A stretch of 5,033 nucleotides of DNA from an uncultured Burkholderiales bacterium (lineage in GTDB: Bacteria; Pseudomonadota; Gammaproteobacteria; Burkholderiales; Burkholderiaceae): positions 1 through 5,033 of the forward strand of contig CALBEV010000009.1 of assembly GCA_937891045.1 (NCBI GenBank), given 5' to 3'. Below are positions 1 through 5,033 of this stretch, one piece after another. The first letter of the stretch is position 1; each line of letters opens with the position of its first letter. Below the pieces are notes generated by a model. The model had not been told where the DNA came from and did not search any database. It was given only the letters and a program-made list of their open reading frames with translations. Both the position numbers and the translations under genes were made by a program.

Positions 1-294
1 CAGCCGGGGTTGGGGGGGCGGGCGGTTGTCCTTGGGCAAGGGGGCGATCAGCACGCTCAGTGCCGATGGTGGCACCTGGGCCTGGCGCAGGGTGTTCAGA
101 ACATCGCGCGGCAAGCCGGACGCGTGTTGACCGGGGCTTTGGGCGGGCGATGCGCTCTGGCGGTGGTGGGTGTGAGGGTTCGCTTGGGCGTTGCTGGTCA
201 AAGCCAAGGTGCAGGTCAGTGCCAAAAAAAGTAATCGGGCCAGTGAGCGGGGAAGTGAGCCGACCAGGGTCGCCGCCTGTACGGGCAAAAACAC
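1..294 (-). CDS. dacB: D-alanyl-D-alanine carboxypeptidase/endopeptidase (PBP4/DacB type), N-terminal part, cut by the window edge
   Basis: The reverse strand is open from base 378 to the left edge. With a GTG start at 294-292 it gives 98 residues with a clear Sec signal peptide: an Arg-containing n-region (PRSLAR, residues 15-20), a hydrophobic core LLFLALTCTLALT (21-33) and an AQA cleavage site ending at residue 38. A short His/Ser/Pro/Gln-rich stretch follows, then LPRDVLNTLRQAQVPPSALS (61-80) and a Pro-rich turn ending PRL. This matches the N-terminus of Burkholderiales DacB proteins, which comes just before the catalytic SxxK motif; that motif lies outside the window. DacB is a periplasmic penicillin-binding protein that trims and cleaves peptidoglycan peptide cross-links. 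GTG 294 was chosen because AGGG sits four bases upstream and the signal peptide then has a plausible length. An in-frame ATG at 378-376 would add 28 residues and has no visible ribosome binding site. A coding secreted protein is near certain; the DacB name rests on a short N-terminal match. Confidence 0.66.
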   Translation of the reverse strand, partial: MFLPVQAATLVGSLPRSLARLLFLALTCTLALTSNAQANPHTHHRQSASPAQSPGQHASGLPRDVLNTLRQAQVPPSALSVLIAPLPKDNRPPPQPRL

Positions 295-419
295 ATCGCC
301 CTGGTCGGTGGCTTGGGATGCAAAACTGCCCGGTACAAGGGAGGGGGAGCAGGGGCGTTTGGCGCAGTGGGGGGACATCGGGCAAGTCTAACGGGCCAAA
401 ATGAAAACAGCGGGGCCGT
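295..419. other. Divergent intergenic region between dacB and the EamA transporter gene
   Basis: These 125 bases separate two genes that point away from each other, so promoters for both directions are expected here. I looked on both strands for -35/-10 pairs with 16-18 base spacing and found none convincing. TCTAAC (387-392, plus strand) and TAGACT on the minus strand each match four of six -10 bases but lack a proper -35. The AGGG that serves the dacB GTG start lies at its left end. If dacB instead starts at the ATG at 378, most of this stretch is coding and the gap shrinks to about 40 bases. Confidence 0.5.
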
Positions 420-1418
420 ATGATCCGGGCCATGCGATTTTCTTCAAAAACCGTGGGCCTTGCTTCTGCGGTCATCACTGTCTGTATCTGGACCGGCTTC
501 ATTGTCATTGCCCGGGCTTCGGCTTCTCGGGGGCTGCTGCCCTTGGACATCGCCTTGGCGCGCATCGTGGGGGCCAGCAGCATTTTGCTGCCCTGGGCCT
601 GGTGGCTGATGCGGCCCGCACGGCAGGCGGGCCAAAAGATGGGCTCGCTTTGGGGCCTGTCGCCCTTGCCTTTGCACCAGACGGTACAGGCCGGCTTTTT
701 AGGGGGCTTGCTTTACGCGGTGCTGGCCTACAGCGGTTTCTTTTTTGCGCCTGCGACCCACGCCTCGGTGTTGCTGCCCGGCAGCTTGCCACTGTGGACC
801 ACCTTGTTGGCCTGGTTGGTTTTGCGCGAGAAGGTGTCTTCGGCGCGCGCTTTCGGCTTGGGTCTCATCGTGCTGGGCGATGTGCTGGTGGGCGGTGCCA
901 GCTTGCTCATGGCGTTTGATGGCGGTGAGGTCTGGAAAGGGGATTTGCTGTTCATGACGGCCGCCTGTTGTTGGGCGGGTTACAGCGTGACGGTGCATCG
1001 CCATGGCTTGGATGCGGTGCGTGCCACCATGGCCATCACGGCGTTTGCCTTGGTTTGCTTTGCACCGGTGTATTTGTTCTTGATCGGCACCGGCGTGTTG
1101 CCCACACATTTGACCCGCGTACCGGCTTCTGAGATTTTGTTTCAAGCGGTGTTCCAGGGTGTGGGTTCTGTGGTCATTTCGGGCATCACTTTCACCCAAA
1201 TGGTGCGCCACTATGGCCCCGTGCGCTCGACGATGATCACCGCGCTGGTGCCCGGCTTGTCAGCCTTGGGGGCGGTGTGGTTTTTGGGGGAGCCCATGCA
1301 CTGGAATTTGCTGGCCGGGCTGGCGCTGGTGACGGGCGGTATTTTGTTTGGCGTGCGCCAAGCCAAGAAGCCTGCTGCGCCAGTTGCCGCGTTGACAGAG
1401 TCGGGGCATAAACCATGA
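420..1418 (+). CDS. EamA/DMT-superfamily inner-membrane transporter
   Basis: The 332-residue protein is very hydrophobic, with about ten predicted membrane segments arranged as two EamA repeats, roughly residues 12-160 and 174-312. The ends of both repeats carry the family signature: LREKVSSARAFGLGLIVLGD (135-154) and FLGEPMHWNLLAGLALVTGG (288-307), each with a Glu after the ninth or fourth helix. The short loops are Arg/Lys-rich, and a soluble Ala/Pro tail of about 20 residues ends the protein. Members of the drug/metabolite transporter superfamily export metabolites, amino acids or toxic compounds; the substrate cannot be read from sequence. ATG 420 has GGGG at 412-415 in front of it; a second in-frame ATG at 432 is possible and would remove four residues. 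The stop codon overlaps the tsaB start as ATGA, so the two are probably translationally coupled, although no functional link to t6A synthesis is known to me. Confidence 0.9.
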   Translation: MIRAMRFSSKTVGLASAVITVCIWTGFIVIARASASRGLLPLDIALARIVGASSILLPWAWWLMRPARQAGQKMGSLWGLSPLPLHQTVQAGFLGGLLYAVLAYSGFFFAPATHASVLLPGSLPLWTTLLAWLVLREKVSSARAFGLGLIVLGDVLVGGASLLMAFDGGEVWKGDLLFMTAACCWAGYSVTVHRHGLDAVRATMAITAFALVCFAPVYLFLIGTGVLPTHLTRVPASEILFQAVFQGVGSVVISGITFTQMVRHYGPVRSTMITALVPGLSALGAVWFLGEPMHWNLLAGLALVTGGILFGVRQAKKPAAPVAALTESGHKP

Positions 1419-2185
1419 GCATCTCCAGCAAAGCATGGCGCTGGCTGGCCTTTGACACCAGCACCGATGTGTTGTCTTTGGCCGTGGCCCATGGCAATCA
1501 AGTCTGGACCCAAACCTTGCCCGGCGGCGCGCAAGCCTCCAGTGGCTTGATTCCGGCCGTGTTGGCCATGCTGGCTGAGGCCGACATGCCCTTGTCGGGG
1601 CTCGATGCCATTGTGTTTGGTCGGGGCCCGGGGTCGTTTACCGGCTTGCGCACGGCATGTGCTGTGGCCCAGGGCTTGGCGTTTGGGGCCGATGTGCCGG
1701 TGCTGCCCGTCGACACTTTGTTGGCCGTGGCCGAAGAGGCCCGCTTCGTGCAGTCGGAGCAGGGCTTGTGCTTGACCGACTTGACCGTGCTGGCGCTGCT
1801 GGATGCGCGCATGGACGAGGTGTACAGCGCCGCTTACCGTTGGCAGGGGGCAGCCGGGCAAGCCCAAGGGGGCTGGCAAGACGTGGCGTCACTGCAGGTC
1901 AGTGCGCCAGAAAAAATTCAAATGCCCGTGGGGGCGCGGGTGTTGCAGGCGGGCAATGCTTTTGCCGCCTATGGCGACCGCTTGCCACAGGGCGAGCGCT
2001 GTGTCGCTTTGCCGAGCGCGGCGGCCTTGGTGCGCTTGGCACCCGCCTTGTGGGCGCAGGGGCAGGCGGTGCCCGCTGACCAAGCCATGCCGTTGTACAT
2101 CCGCGACAAAGTGGCCAATACCACCGCCGAACGCGAAGCCATGAAAGCCCAAGCTGCCAACGCCAAGGCCGCAGCCCAGGCATAA
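1415..2185 (+). CDS. tsaB: tRNA threonylcarbamoyladenosine biosynthesis protein TsaB
   Basis: TsaB is the non-catalytic partner of TsaD. With TsaD and TsaE it transfers threonylcarbamoyl from the TsaC product to A37 of ANN-decoding tRNAs (t6A) in the cytoplasm. The 256 residues show the ASKHA-fold landmarks of the family: LAFDTST (11-17), the strongly conserved GRGPGSFTGLR (69-79), AQGLAFGADVPV (85-96), LLDARMDEVYSAAY (128-141) and the C-terminal PLYIRDKV (226-233). The metal-binding His pair of TsaD is absent, as expected for TsaB. It is about 25 residues longer than the E. coli protein, mainly through a Lys/Ala/Gln-rich tail (239-256). The ATG overlaps the transporter stop, and GGGG lies eight bases upstream of it. 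rimI follows about ten bases downstream. Leucine is mostly TTG (20 of 28 codons), unlike the transketolase gene in the same window. The identification is secure. Confidence 0.96.
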   Translation: MSISSKAWRWLAFDTSTDVLSLAVAHGNQVWTQTLPGGAQASSGLIPAVLAMLAEADMPLSGLDAIVFGRGPGSFTGLRTACAVAQGLAFGADVPVLPVDTLLAVAEEARFVQSEQGLCLTDLTVLALLDARMDEVYSAAYRWQGAAGQAQGGWQDVASLQVSAPEKIQMPVGARVLQAGNAFAAYGDRLPQGERCVALPSAAALVRLAPALWAQGQAVPADQAMPLYIRDKVANTTAEREAMKAQAANAKAAAQA

Positions 2186-2190
2186 AGAGG
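2186..2190 (+). promoter_or_regulatory. Ribosome binding site deciding the rimI start
   Basis: AGAGG begins just after the tsaB stop codon and ends five bases before the ATG at 2196. It favours this ATG over the in-frame GTG at 2190, which overlaps the site itself. Confidence 0.65.
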
Positions 2191-2195
2191 TGGGC

Positions 2196-2690
2196 ATGAA
2201 GACAGAACCCAAACCAAGGGGGCCAGTCTCCGAAGCTGTCCGCAACGCGGTCACGCTGTCGCCCATGCTGCCCGACCACCTCGACGCCATCATGGCCATC
2301 GAACAAACGGCGTACAGCCACCCGTGGTCGCGCGGTAATTTTCGGGATTCGCTCAACCCCCTGTTTGATGCCCGCTGCCTTTGGCTTGACAGCGAATTGC
2401 TGGGTTACTTTTTGGCCATGCGAGGCTTCGAGGAAATGCATTTGCTCAACATCACGGTGGCCCCGGATCGGCAAGGCCAAGGTTGGGGGCACATGATGCT
2501 GGACGCCTTGTCGCTCCTGTCGCGTCACGAGGGCGCGCAATGGCTTTGGCTGGAGGTGCGGCAAAGCAATCAGCGTGCCTTGAGGGTTTATGAACGCTAT
2601 GGGTTTCGGCAAGTCAGTCTCCGCAAGGATTACTATCCTGCAGACCGCCAGCAACGAGAGCATGCGGTGGTGATGAGTTTGAAACTGTGA
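2196..2690 (+). CDS. rimI: Ribosomal protein bS18-alanine N-acetyltransferase RimI
   Basis: This is a GNAT-fold enzyme that moves acetyl from acetyl-CoA to the N-terminal Ala of ribosomal protein bS18. The 164 residues align along their length with E. coli RimI: IEQTAYSHPWSRGNF (35-49), the beta-4 strand MHLLNITVAPDRQGQGWG (81-98) with the CoA pyrophosphate loop Q-G-Q-G-W-G, then WLEVRQSNQRALRVYERYGF (118-137) and the RimI-specific RKDYYPADRQQREHAVVMSL (143-162). The two residues used in E. coli catalysis (Glu103 and Tyr115) correspond to Glu120 and Tyr132 here. An N-terminal extension of about 16 residues, Lys/Pro-rich at its start, precedes the domain. The ATG at 2196 is preferred over a GTG at 2190 because of the AGAGG just upstream. 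The gene sits ten bases after tsaB, an arrangement common in proteobacteria, and its stop touches the next gene. Confidence 0.95.
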   Translation: MKTEPKPRGPVSEAVRNAVTLSPMLPDHLDAIMAIEQTAYSHPWSRGNFRDSLNPLFDARCLWLDSELLGYFLAMRGFEEMHLLNITVAPDRQGQGWGHMMLDALSLLSRHEGAQWLWLEVRQSNQRALRVYERYGFRQVSLRKDYYPADRQQREHAVVMSLKL

Positions 2691-2698
2691 GCCCCAAC

Positions 2699-3601
2699 AT
2701 GAGCGACCCGACCCGATTTGATTTGGATGAACGCCAACGCGCCATGTTGGCCGAGATGGGTGTGCGCGTGTGGTGGCCGCAACGTGTGGGCGAAGCCGAG
2801 CCAACGCGGGTGCCAACTGCGTCGTTGGCAGTCGCATCACCAGCCGTATCGGCAGCCGCATCGCCAGCCGTTGCTGCCACTTCCGCAAAACCGGTCCAGT
2901 CGGTGCCCGTTGCCGCTTCAATCGTGTTGGCACCATCGCCTTCCGCCTCACCCCTTGTGAAATCCGCTGCGGCACCCGCATCACCGGTTGTTTCTCAATG
3001 GCCTGAAGGCGTCTCGGGCATGGATTGGGACGCCTTGCAAGCGGCGGTCCATGGCTGCCAATCTTGTGCTTTGTGCGCCGCTCGCCAGAACCCCATTGTG
3101 GGCTCGGGCCATGCGGCGGCCCACTGGATGGTGGTGGGCGATTTGCCCTCCGAAGAGGACGATCAACTGGGCCAGCCTTTCGCTGGACAAGAGGGTGCGT
3201 TGCTGGACAACATGCTCAAGGCCGTGGGCGTGCAACGCCAGGTGGGGGCTTTGGCCGACGCGTCGTCAGCATCCGGCTCAGCGCATCTGACCCATGCTGT
3301 CAAATGTCGCCCTCCGGGTGGGCGCAACCCTGAGGCGGCAGAGTTGACGGTTTGCGCCGCTTATTTGTCTCGGCAGGTGGCGTTGGTGCAGCCCCGCGTC
3401 ATTTTGGCCATGGGGCGTTTTGCCATCCAGACCTTGCTGGGCAGCACCGAACCCTTGGGCAAGCTGCGTGGCCGGTTACATGCATTTCAGGGCGTTCCTG
3501 TGGTGGTGACTTACCCCCCGGCCAATTTGTTGCGCACGCCTGCTGACAAAGCCAAAGCCTGGGCTGATCTGGTGCTGGCATTGCAGGTGGCCAAGGGCTG
3601 A
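2699..3601 (+). CDS. Uracil-DNA glycosylase family 4-like protein with altered active-site motifs
   Basis: The protein has 300 residues from ATG 2699. A short conserved head, [20 protein letters not shown] (7-26), is followed by an Ala/Pro/Ser/Val-rich linker (about 34-99) and a C-terminal UDG-fold domain (about 108-297). Four cysteines fit the family-4 [4Fe-4S] pattern: C120-x2-C123 and C203-x15-C219; C126 is extra. Typical family surroundings remain: [16 protein letters not shown] (158-173), KCRPP (202-206), [14 protein letters not shown] (235-248) and [15 protein letters not shown] (277-291). However, the pocket motif GE(A/G)PG reads GDLPS (147-151), the TN before VKCRPP reads TH (198-199), PPGNR reads PPGGR (205-209) and the motif-3 His-Pro reads Pro-Pro (273-274). 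Canonical family-4 enzymes excise uracil from DNA; whether this one does is uncertain. An in-frame GTG at 2687 overlapping the rimI stop (GTGA) is an alternative start; ATG 2699 has GTGAG seven bases upstream. Confidence 0.85.
   Translation: MSDPTRFDLDERQRAMLAEMGVRVWWPQRVGEAEPTRVPTASLAVASPAVSAAASPAVAATSAKPVQSVPVAASIVLAPSPSASPLVKSAAAPASPVVSQWPEGVSGMDWDALQAAVHGCQSCALCAARQNPIVGSGHAAAHWMVVGDLPSEEDDQLGQPFAGQEGALLDNMLKAVGVQRQVGALADASSASGSAHLTHAVKCRPPGGRNPEAAELTVCAAYLSRQVALVQPRVILAMGRFAIQTLLGSTEPLGKLRGRLHAFQGVPVVVTYPPANLLRTPADKAKAWADLVLALQVAKG
2831..2878 (+). repeat. Imperfect 24-base tandem duplication inside the linker of the glycosylase-like gene
   Basis: Two adjacent 24-base units (2831-2854 and 2855-2878) match at 18 of 24 positions. 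They encode VASPAVSA and AASPAVAA, in frame. The repeat lies in the Ala/Pro/Ser-rich spacer between the conserved head and the catalytic domain, so it changes spacer length without touching the fold. Confidence 0.6.
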
Positions 3602-3604
3602 TCC

Positions 3605-3622
3605 CCGGCCGCGATCGGCCGG
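3605..3622. terminator. GC-rich hairpin right after the glycosylase-like gene, terminator-like but without a T-tract
   Basis: CCGGCCG (3605-3611), a four-base CGAT loop and CGGCCGG (3616-3622) form a perfect 7-bp stem three bases after the TGA stop. No run of T follows, so it is not a textbook intrinsic terminator. It may block 3' exonucleases at the end of the operon transcript or act with the next hairpin. Confidence 0.4.
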
Positions 3623-3632
3623 ATTCGGTGGG

Positions 3633-3657
3633 TGCGCAGCACGGCATGGGCTGCGCA
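3633..3657. terminator. Second perfect hairpin in the intergenic region
   Basis: TGCGCAGC (3633-3640) and GCTGCGCA (3650-3657) form a perfect 8-bp stem around a nine-base loop. It lies ten bases after the first hairpin, also without a T-tract. The pair sits between the operon end and the transketolase promoter region, which suits a transcript 3' end, but termination is inferred only from position and structure. Confidence 0.4.
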
Positions 3658-3662
3658 TGGTC

Positions 3663-3691
3663 TTCAGGTCCGGCCTGACAACCGCTAAAAT
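3663..3691 (+). promoter_or_regulatory. Possible sigma-70-type promoter for transketolase, overlapped by a dyad
   Basis: TAAAAT (3686-3691) matches five of six -10 bases and lies 37 bases before the tkt ATG. The best -35 at 17-base spacing is TTCAGG (3663-3668), only three of six. A perfect 5-bp dyad, TCAGG-TCCGG-CCTGA (3664-3678), covers the -35 and part of the spacer, a position an operator could occupy. Start would be near 3698, giving a leader of about 30 bases. The assignment is weak. Confidence 0.33.
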
Positions 3692-3715
3692 GTCGGGTTT
3701 TCCAGAATACTTCCC

Positions 3716-3720
3716 CGGAG
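3716..3720 (+). promoter_or_regulatory. Ribosome binding site of tkt
   Basis: CGGAG ends eight bases before the ATG at 3729, a good Shine-Dalgarno match and spacing that supports this start. Confidence 0.65.
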
Positions 3721-3728
3721 CTGCCCAC

Positions 3729-5033
3729 ATGGCCAATCAACCACAAATGGCGAACGCCATCCGCGCGCTCGCAATGGACGCTGTTCAACAAGCCAACTCC
3801 GGTCACCCCGGTGCCCCGATGGGCATGGCCGACATGGCTGTGGCGCTTTGGGGCGATCACCTGCAACACAACCCCAAAAACCCGCATTGGGCCAACCGTG
3901 ACCGCTTTGTGCTGTCCAACGGCCACGGCTCGATGCTGATCTATTCGGTGCTGCACCTGACCGGCTACAAACTGCCGATCGAAGAGCTGAAGAACTTCCG
4001 CACCCTGCACAGCAAAACCGCAGGCCACCCCGAAGTGGGCGTGACTCCCGGCGTGGAAACCACCACCGGCCCACTGGGTCAGGGCATCACCAACGCCGTG
4101 GGCATGGCGCTGGCCGAAAAAATGCTGGCCGCTGAGTTCAACCAAGACGGCCACAACATCGTCTCTCACCACACCTACGTGTTCCTGGGGGACGGTTGTT
4201 TGATGGAAGGCATCAGTCACGAAGCCTGCGCTTTGGCGGGTGCTTGGAAGCTGAACAAGCTGATCGCCCTGTACGACGACAACGGCATCTCGATCGATGG
4301 CCAAGTGGCCCCTTGGTTCATCGACAACACGCCCCAGCGCTTTGCCGCTTACGGCTGGAACGTGATCGACGCGGTCGATGGCCACGACGCCGCTGCCGTG
4401 TCGGCCGCTATTGCCAGTGCCAAGCACAGCGCCGACAAGCCGACGTTGATCGTCTGCAAGACCGCCATCGGCAAGGGTTCGCCCAACCGTGCAGGCACCT
4501 CCAAGGCCCACGGCGAGCCTTTGGGCGCTGAAGAGATCAAACTCACCCGCGAAGCCCTGGGCTGGACGGCTGAGCCGTTCAAGATCCCCAAAGAGGTCTA
4601 TGCCGATTGGGACGCCAAGGCCGCAGGCGCTGCCCGCGAAGCCGAGTGGAACACCACCTTTGCCGCCTACAAAGCCGCCCTCCCCGCACAAGCCAAAAAA
4701 TTTGTGCGCCGCATGAAGGGCGACCTGCCCAAGAACTTCAACCAAGTCGCGTTTGACGCCGTCGTGGCCGCCCACACCAAGGGCGAGACCGTGGCCAGCC
4801 GCAAGGCCAGCCAACTGGCGCTGGAAGCCTTCACCGCGGCCCTGCCCGAAATGCTGGGCGGCTCGGCCGACCTGACCGGCTCCAACCTGACCAACACCAA
4901 GAGCACCCCCGCCTTCCGCGTGGACTTGGCCGGTGACGTGGTCAAGACAGCCGAAGGCCAAATCGGCCGCCACATCAACTACGGCGTGCGCGAATTCGGC
5001 ATGGCCGCCATCATGAACGGCGTGGCCCTGCAC
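3729..5033 (+). CDS. tkt: Transketolase, N-terminal 435 residues, cut by the window edge
   Basis: Transketolase is a cytoplasmic thiamine-diphosphate and Mg-dependent enzyme moving two-carbon ketol units in the non-oxidative pentose phosphate pathway (and the Calvin cycle where present). The frame runs open to the right edge; family members are about 660-680 residues, so roughly a third is missing. Landmarks match E. coli numbering closely: SGHPGAPMG with His26, NGHGS with His66, AGHPE with His100, GPLGQG (114-119), the ThDP signature GDG (154-156) through Asn185, KAHGEPLG with His261, ASRKAS with Arg358 and LTGSNLT with Ser385. The catalytic Glu is Glu422 in YGVREFG, 11 residues later than E. 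coli Glu411, because the loop after Ser385 is longer. So the whole PP domain and the start of the PYR domain are present. CGGAG upstream supports the start. Leucine is mainly CTG (24 of 33 codons), a sign of high expression. Gap from the previous gene is 127 bases, so it likely has its own promoter. Confidence 0.97.
   Translation, partial: MANQPQMANAIRALAMDAVQQANSGHPGAPMGMADMAVALWGDHLQHNPKNPHWANRDRFVLSNGHGSMLIYSVLHLTGYKLPIEELKNFRTLHSKTAGHPEVGVTPGVETTTGPLGQGITNAVGMALAEKMLAAEFNQDGHNIVSHHTYVFLGDGCLMEGISHEACALAGAWKLNKLIALYDDNGISIDGQVAPWFIDNTPQRFAAYGWNVIDAVDGHDAAAVSAAIASAKHSADKPTLIVCKTAIGKGSPNRAGTSKAHGEPLGAEEIKLTREALGWTAEPFKIPKEVYADWDAKAAGAAREAEWNTTFAAYKAALPAQAKKFVRRMKGDLPKNFNQVAFDAVVAAHTKGETVASRKASQLALEAFTAALPEMLGGSADLTGSNLTNTKSTPAFRVDLAGDVVKTAEGQIGRHINYGVREFGMAAIMNGVALH

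Noticed and set aside
10..404. Plus-strand open frames of 74, 114 and 66 codons at the left end
   Set aside because: They lie mostly opposite the dacB-like reading frame, which has a proper signal peptide and family match, and their own translations are Gly/Arg-rich with no credible motif.
2190..2195. GTG at 2190 as the rimI start
   Set aside because: It overlaps the AGAGG ribosome binding site; the ATG six bases later has suitable spacing.
1899..2984. A minus-strand open frame of 361 codons across tsaB, rimI and the glycosylase-like gene
   Set aside because: It crosses three well-identified plus-strand genes, is Arg/Pro/His-rich without family motifs, and is expected by chance in high-GC DNA.
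3675..3680. CTGACA as a -35 box for tkt (five of six matches)
   Set aside because: No acceptable -10 lies 16-18 bases downstream, and the good TAAAAT begins only five bases after it.
3399..5033. A minus-strand open frame of at least 544 codons opposite transketolase and the end of the glycosylase-like gene
   Set aside because: It is in codon register with tkt and stays open because tkt avoids TTA, CTA and TCA codons. The translation is Gly/Val/His/Gln-rich with no recognisable domain, whereas the plus strand is unmistakable transketolase.

Overview
The window is about 60% or more G+C, densely coded, and looks like chromosomal core DNA of a betaproteobacterium. Protein wording (the transketolase, and the tsaB-rimI-glycosylase gene order) points to Burkholderiales, most likely a Comamonadaceae-type genome. 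That placement is inference from remembered family sequences; no search was run. I see no mobile element, tRNA, rRNA or CRISPR array.

Layout: (1) Bases 1-294, minus strand: the 5' part of a gene leaving the window on the left, with a signal peptide and the N-terminus of a DacB/PBP4-type D-Ala-D-Ala carboxypeptidase. (2) Bases 295-419: a divergent intergenic gap. (3) Bases 420-3601, plus strand: a tight four-gene cluster, made of an EamA/DMT-family membrane transporter, tsaB (t6A tRNA modification), rimI (ribosomal protein bS18 N-terminal acetyltransferase) and a family-4-like uracil-DNA glycosylase homologue. The first junction is an ATGA overlap; the other two gaps are about 10 bases or less, so transcription as one unit is likely. 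(4) Bases 3602-3728: an intergenic stretch holding three successive perfect dyads, a possible promoter and a ribosome binding site. (5) Base 3729 to the right edge: the first 435 codons of transketolase, cut by the window end.

The cluster joins two translation-related functions (t6A37 on tRNA, acetylation of bS18) with a DNA-repair-family protein. Transketolase is a separate central-carbon gene with clearly different leucine codon use (CTG-rich, against TTG-rich tsaB), which fits high expression. The observation most worth following is that the glycosylase homologue keeps its four Fe-S cysteines but has replacements at most of the conserved uracil-pocket positions, including Pro for the motif-3 His. 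I found no clear undescribed multi-gene system; the rest is ordinary housekeeping DNA.
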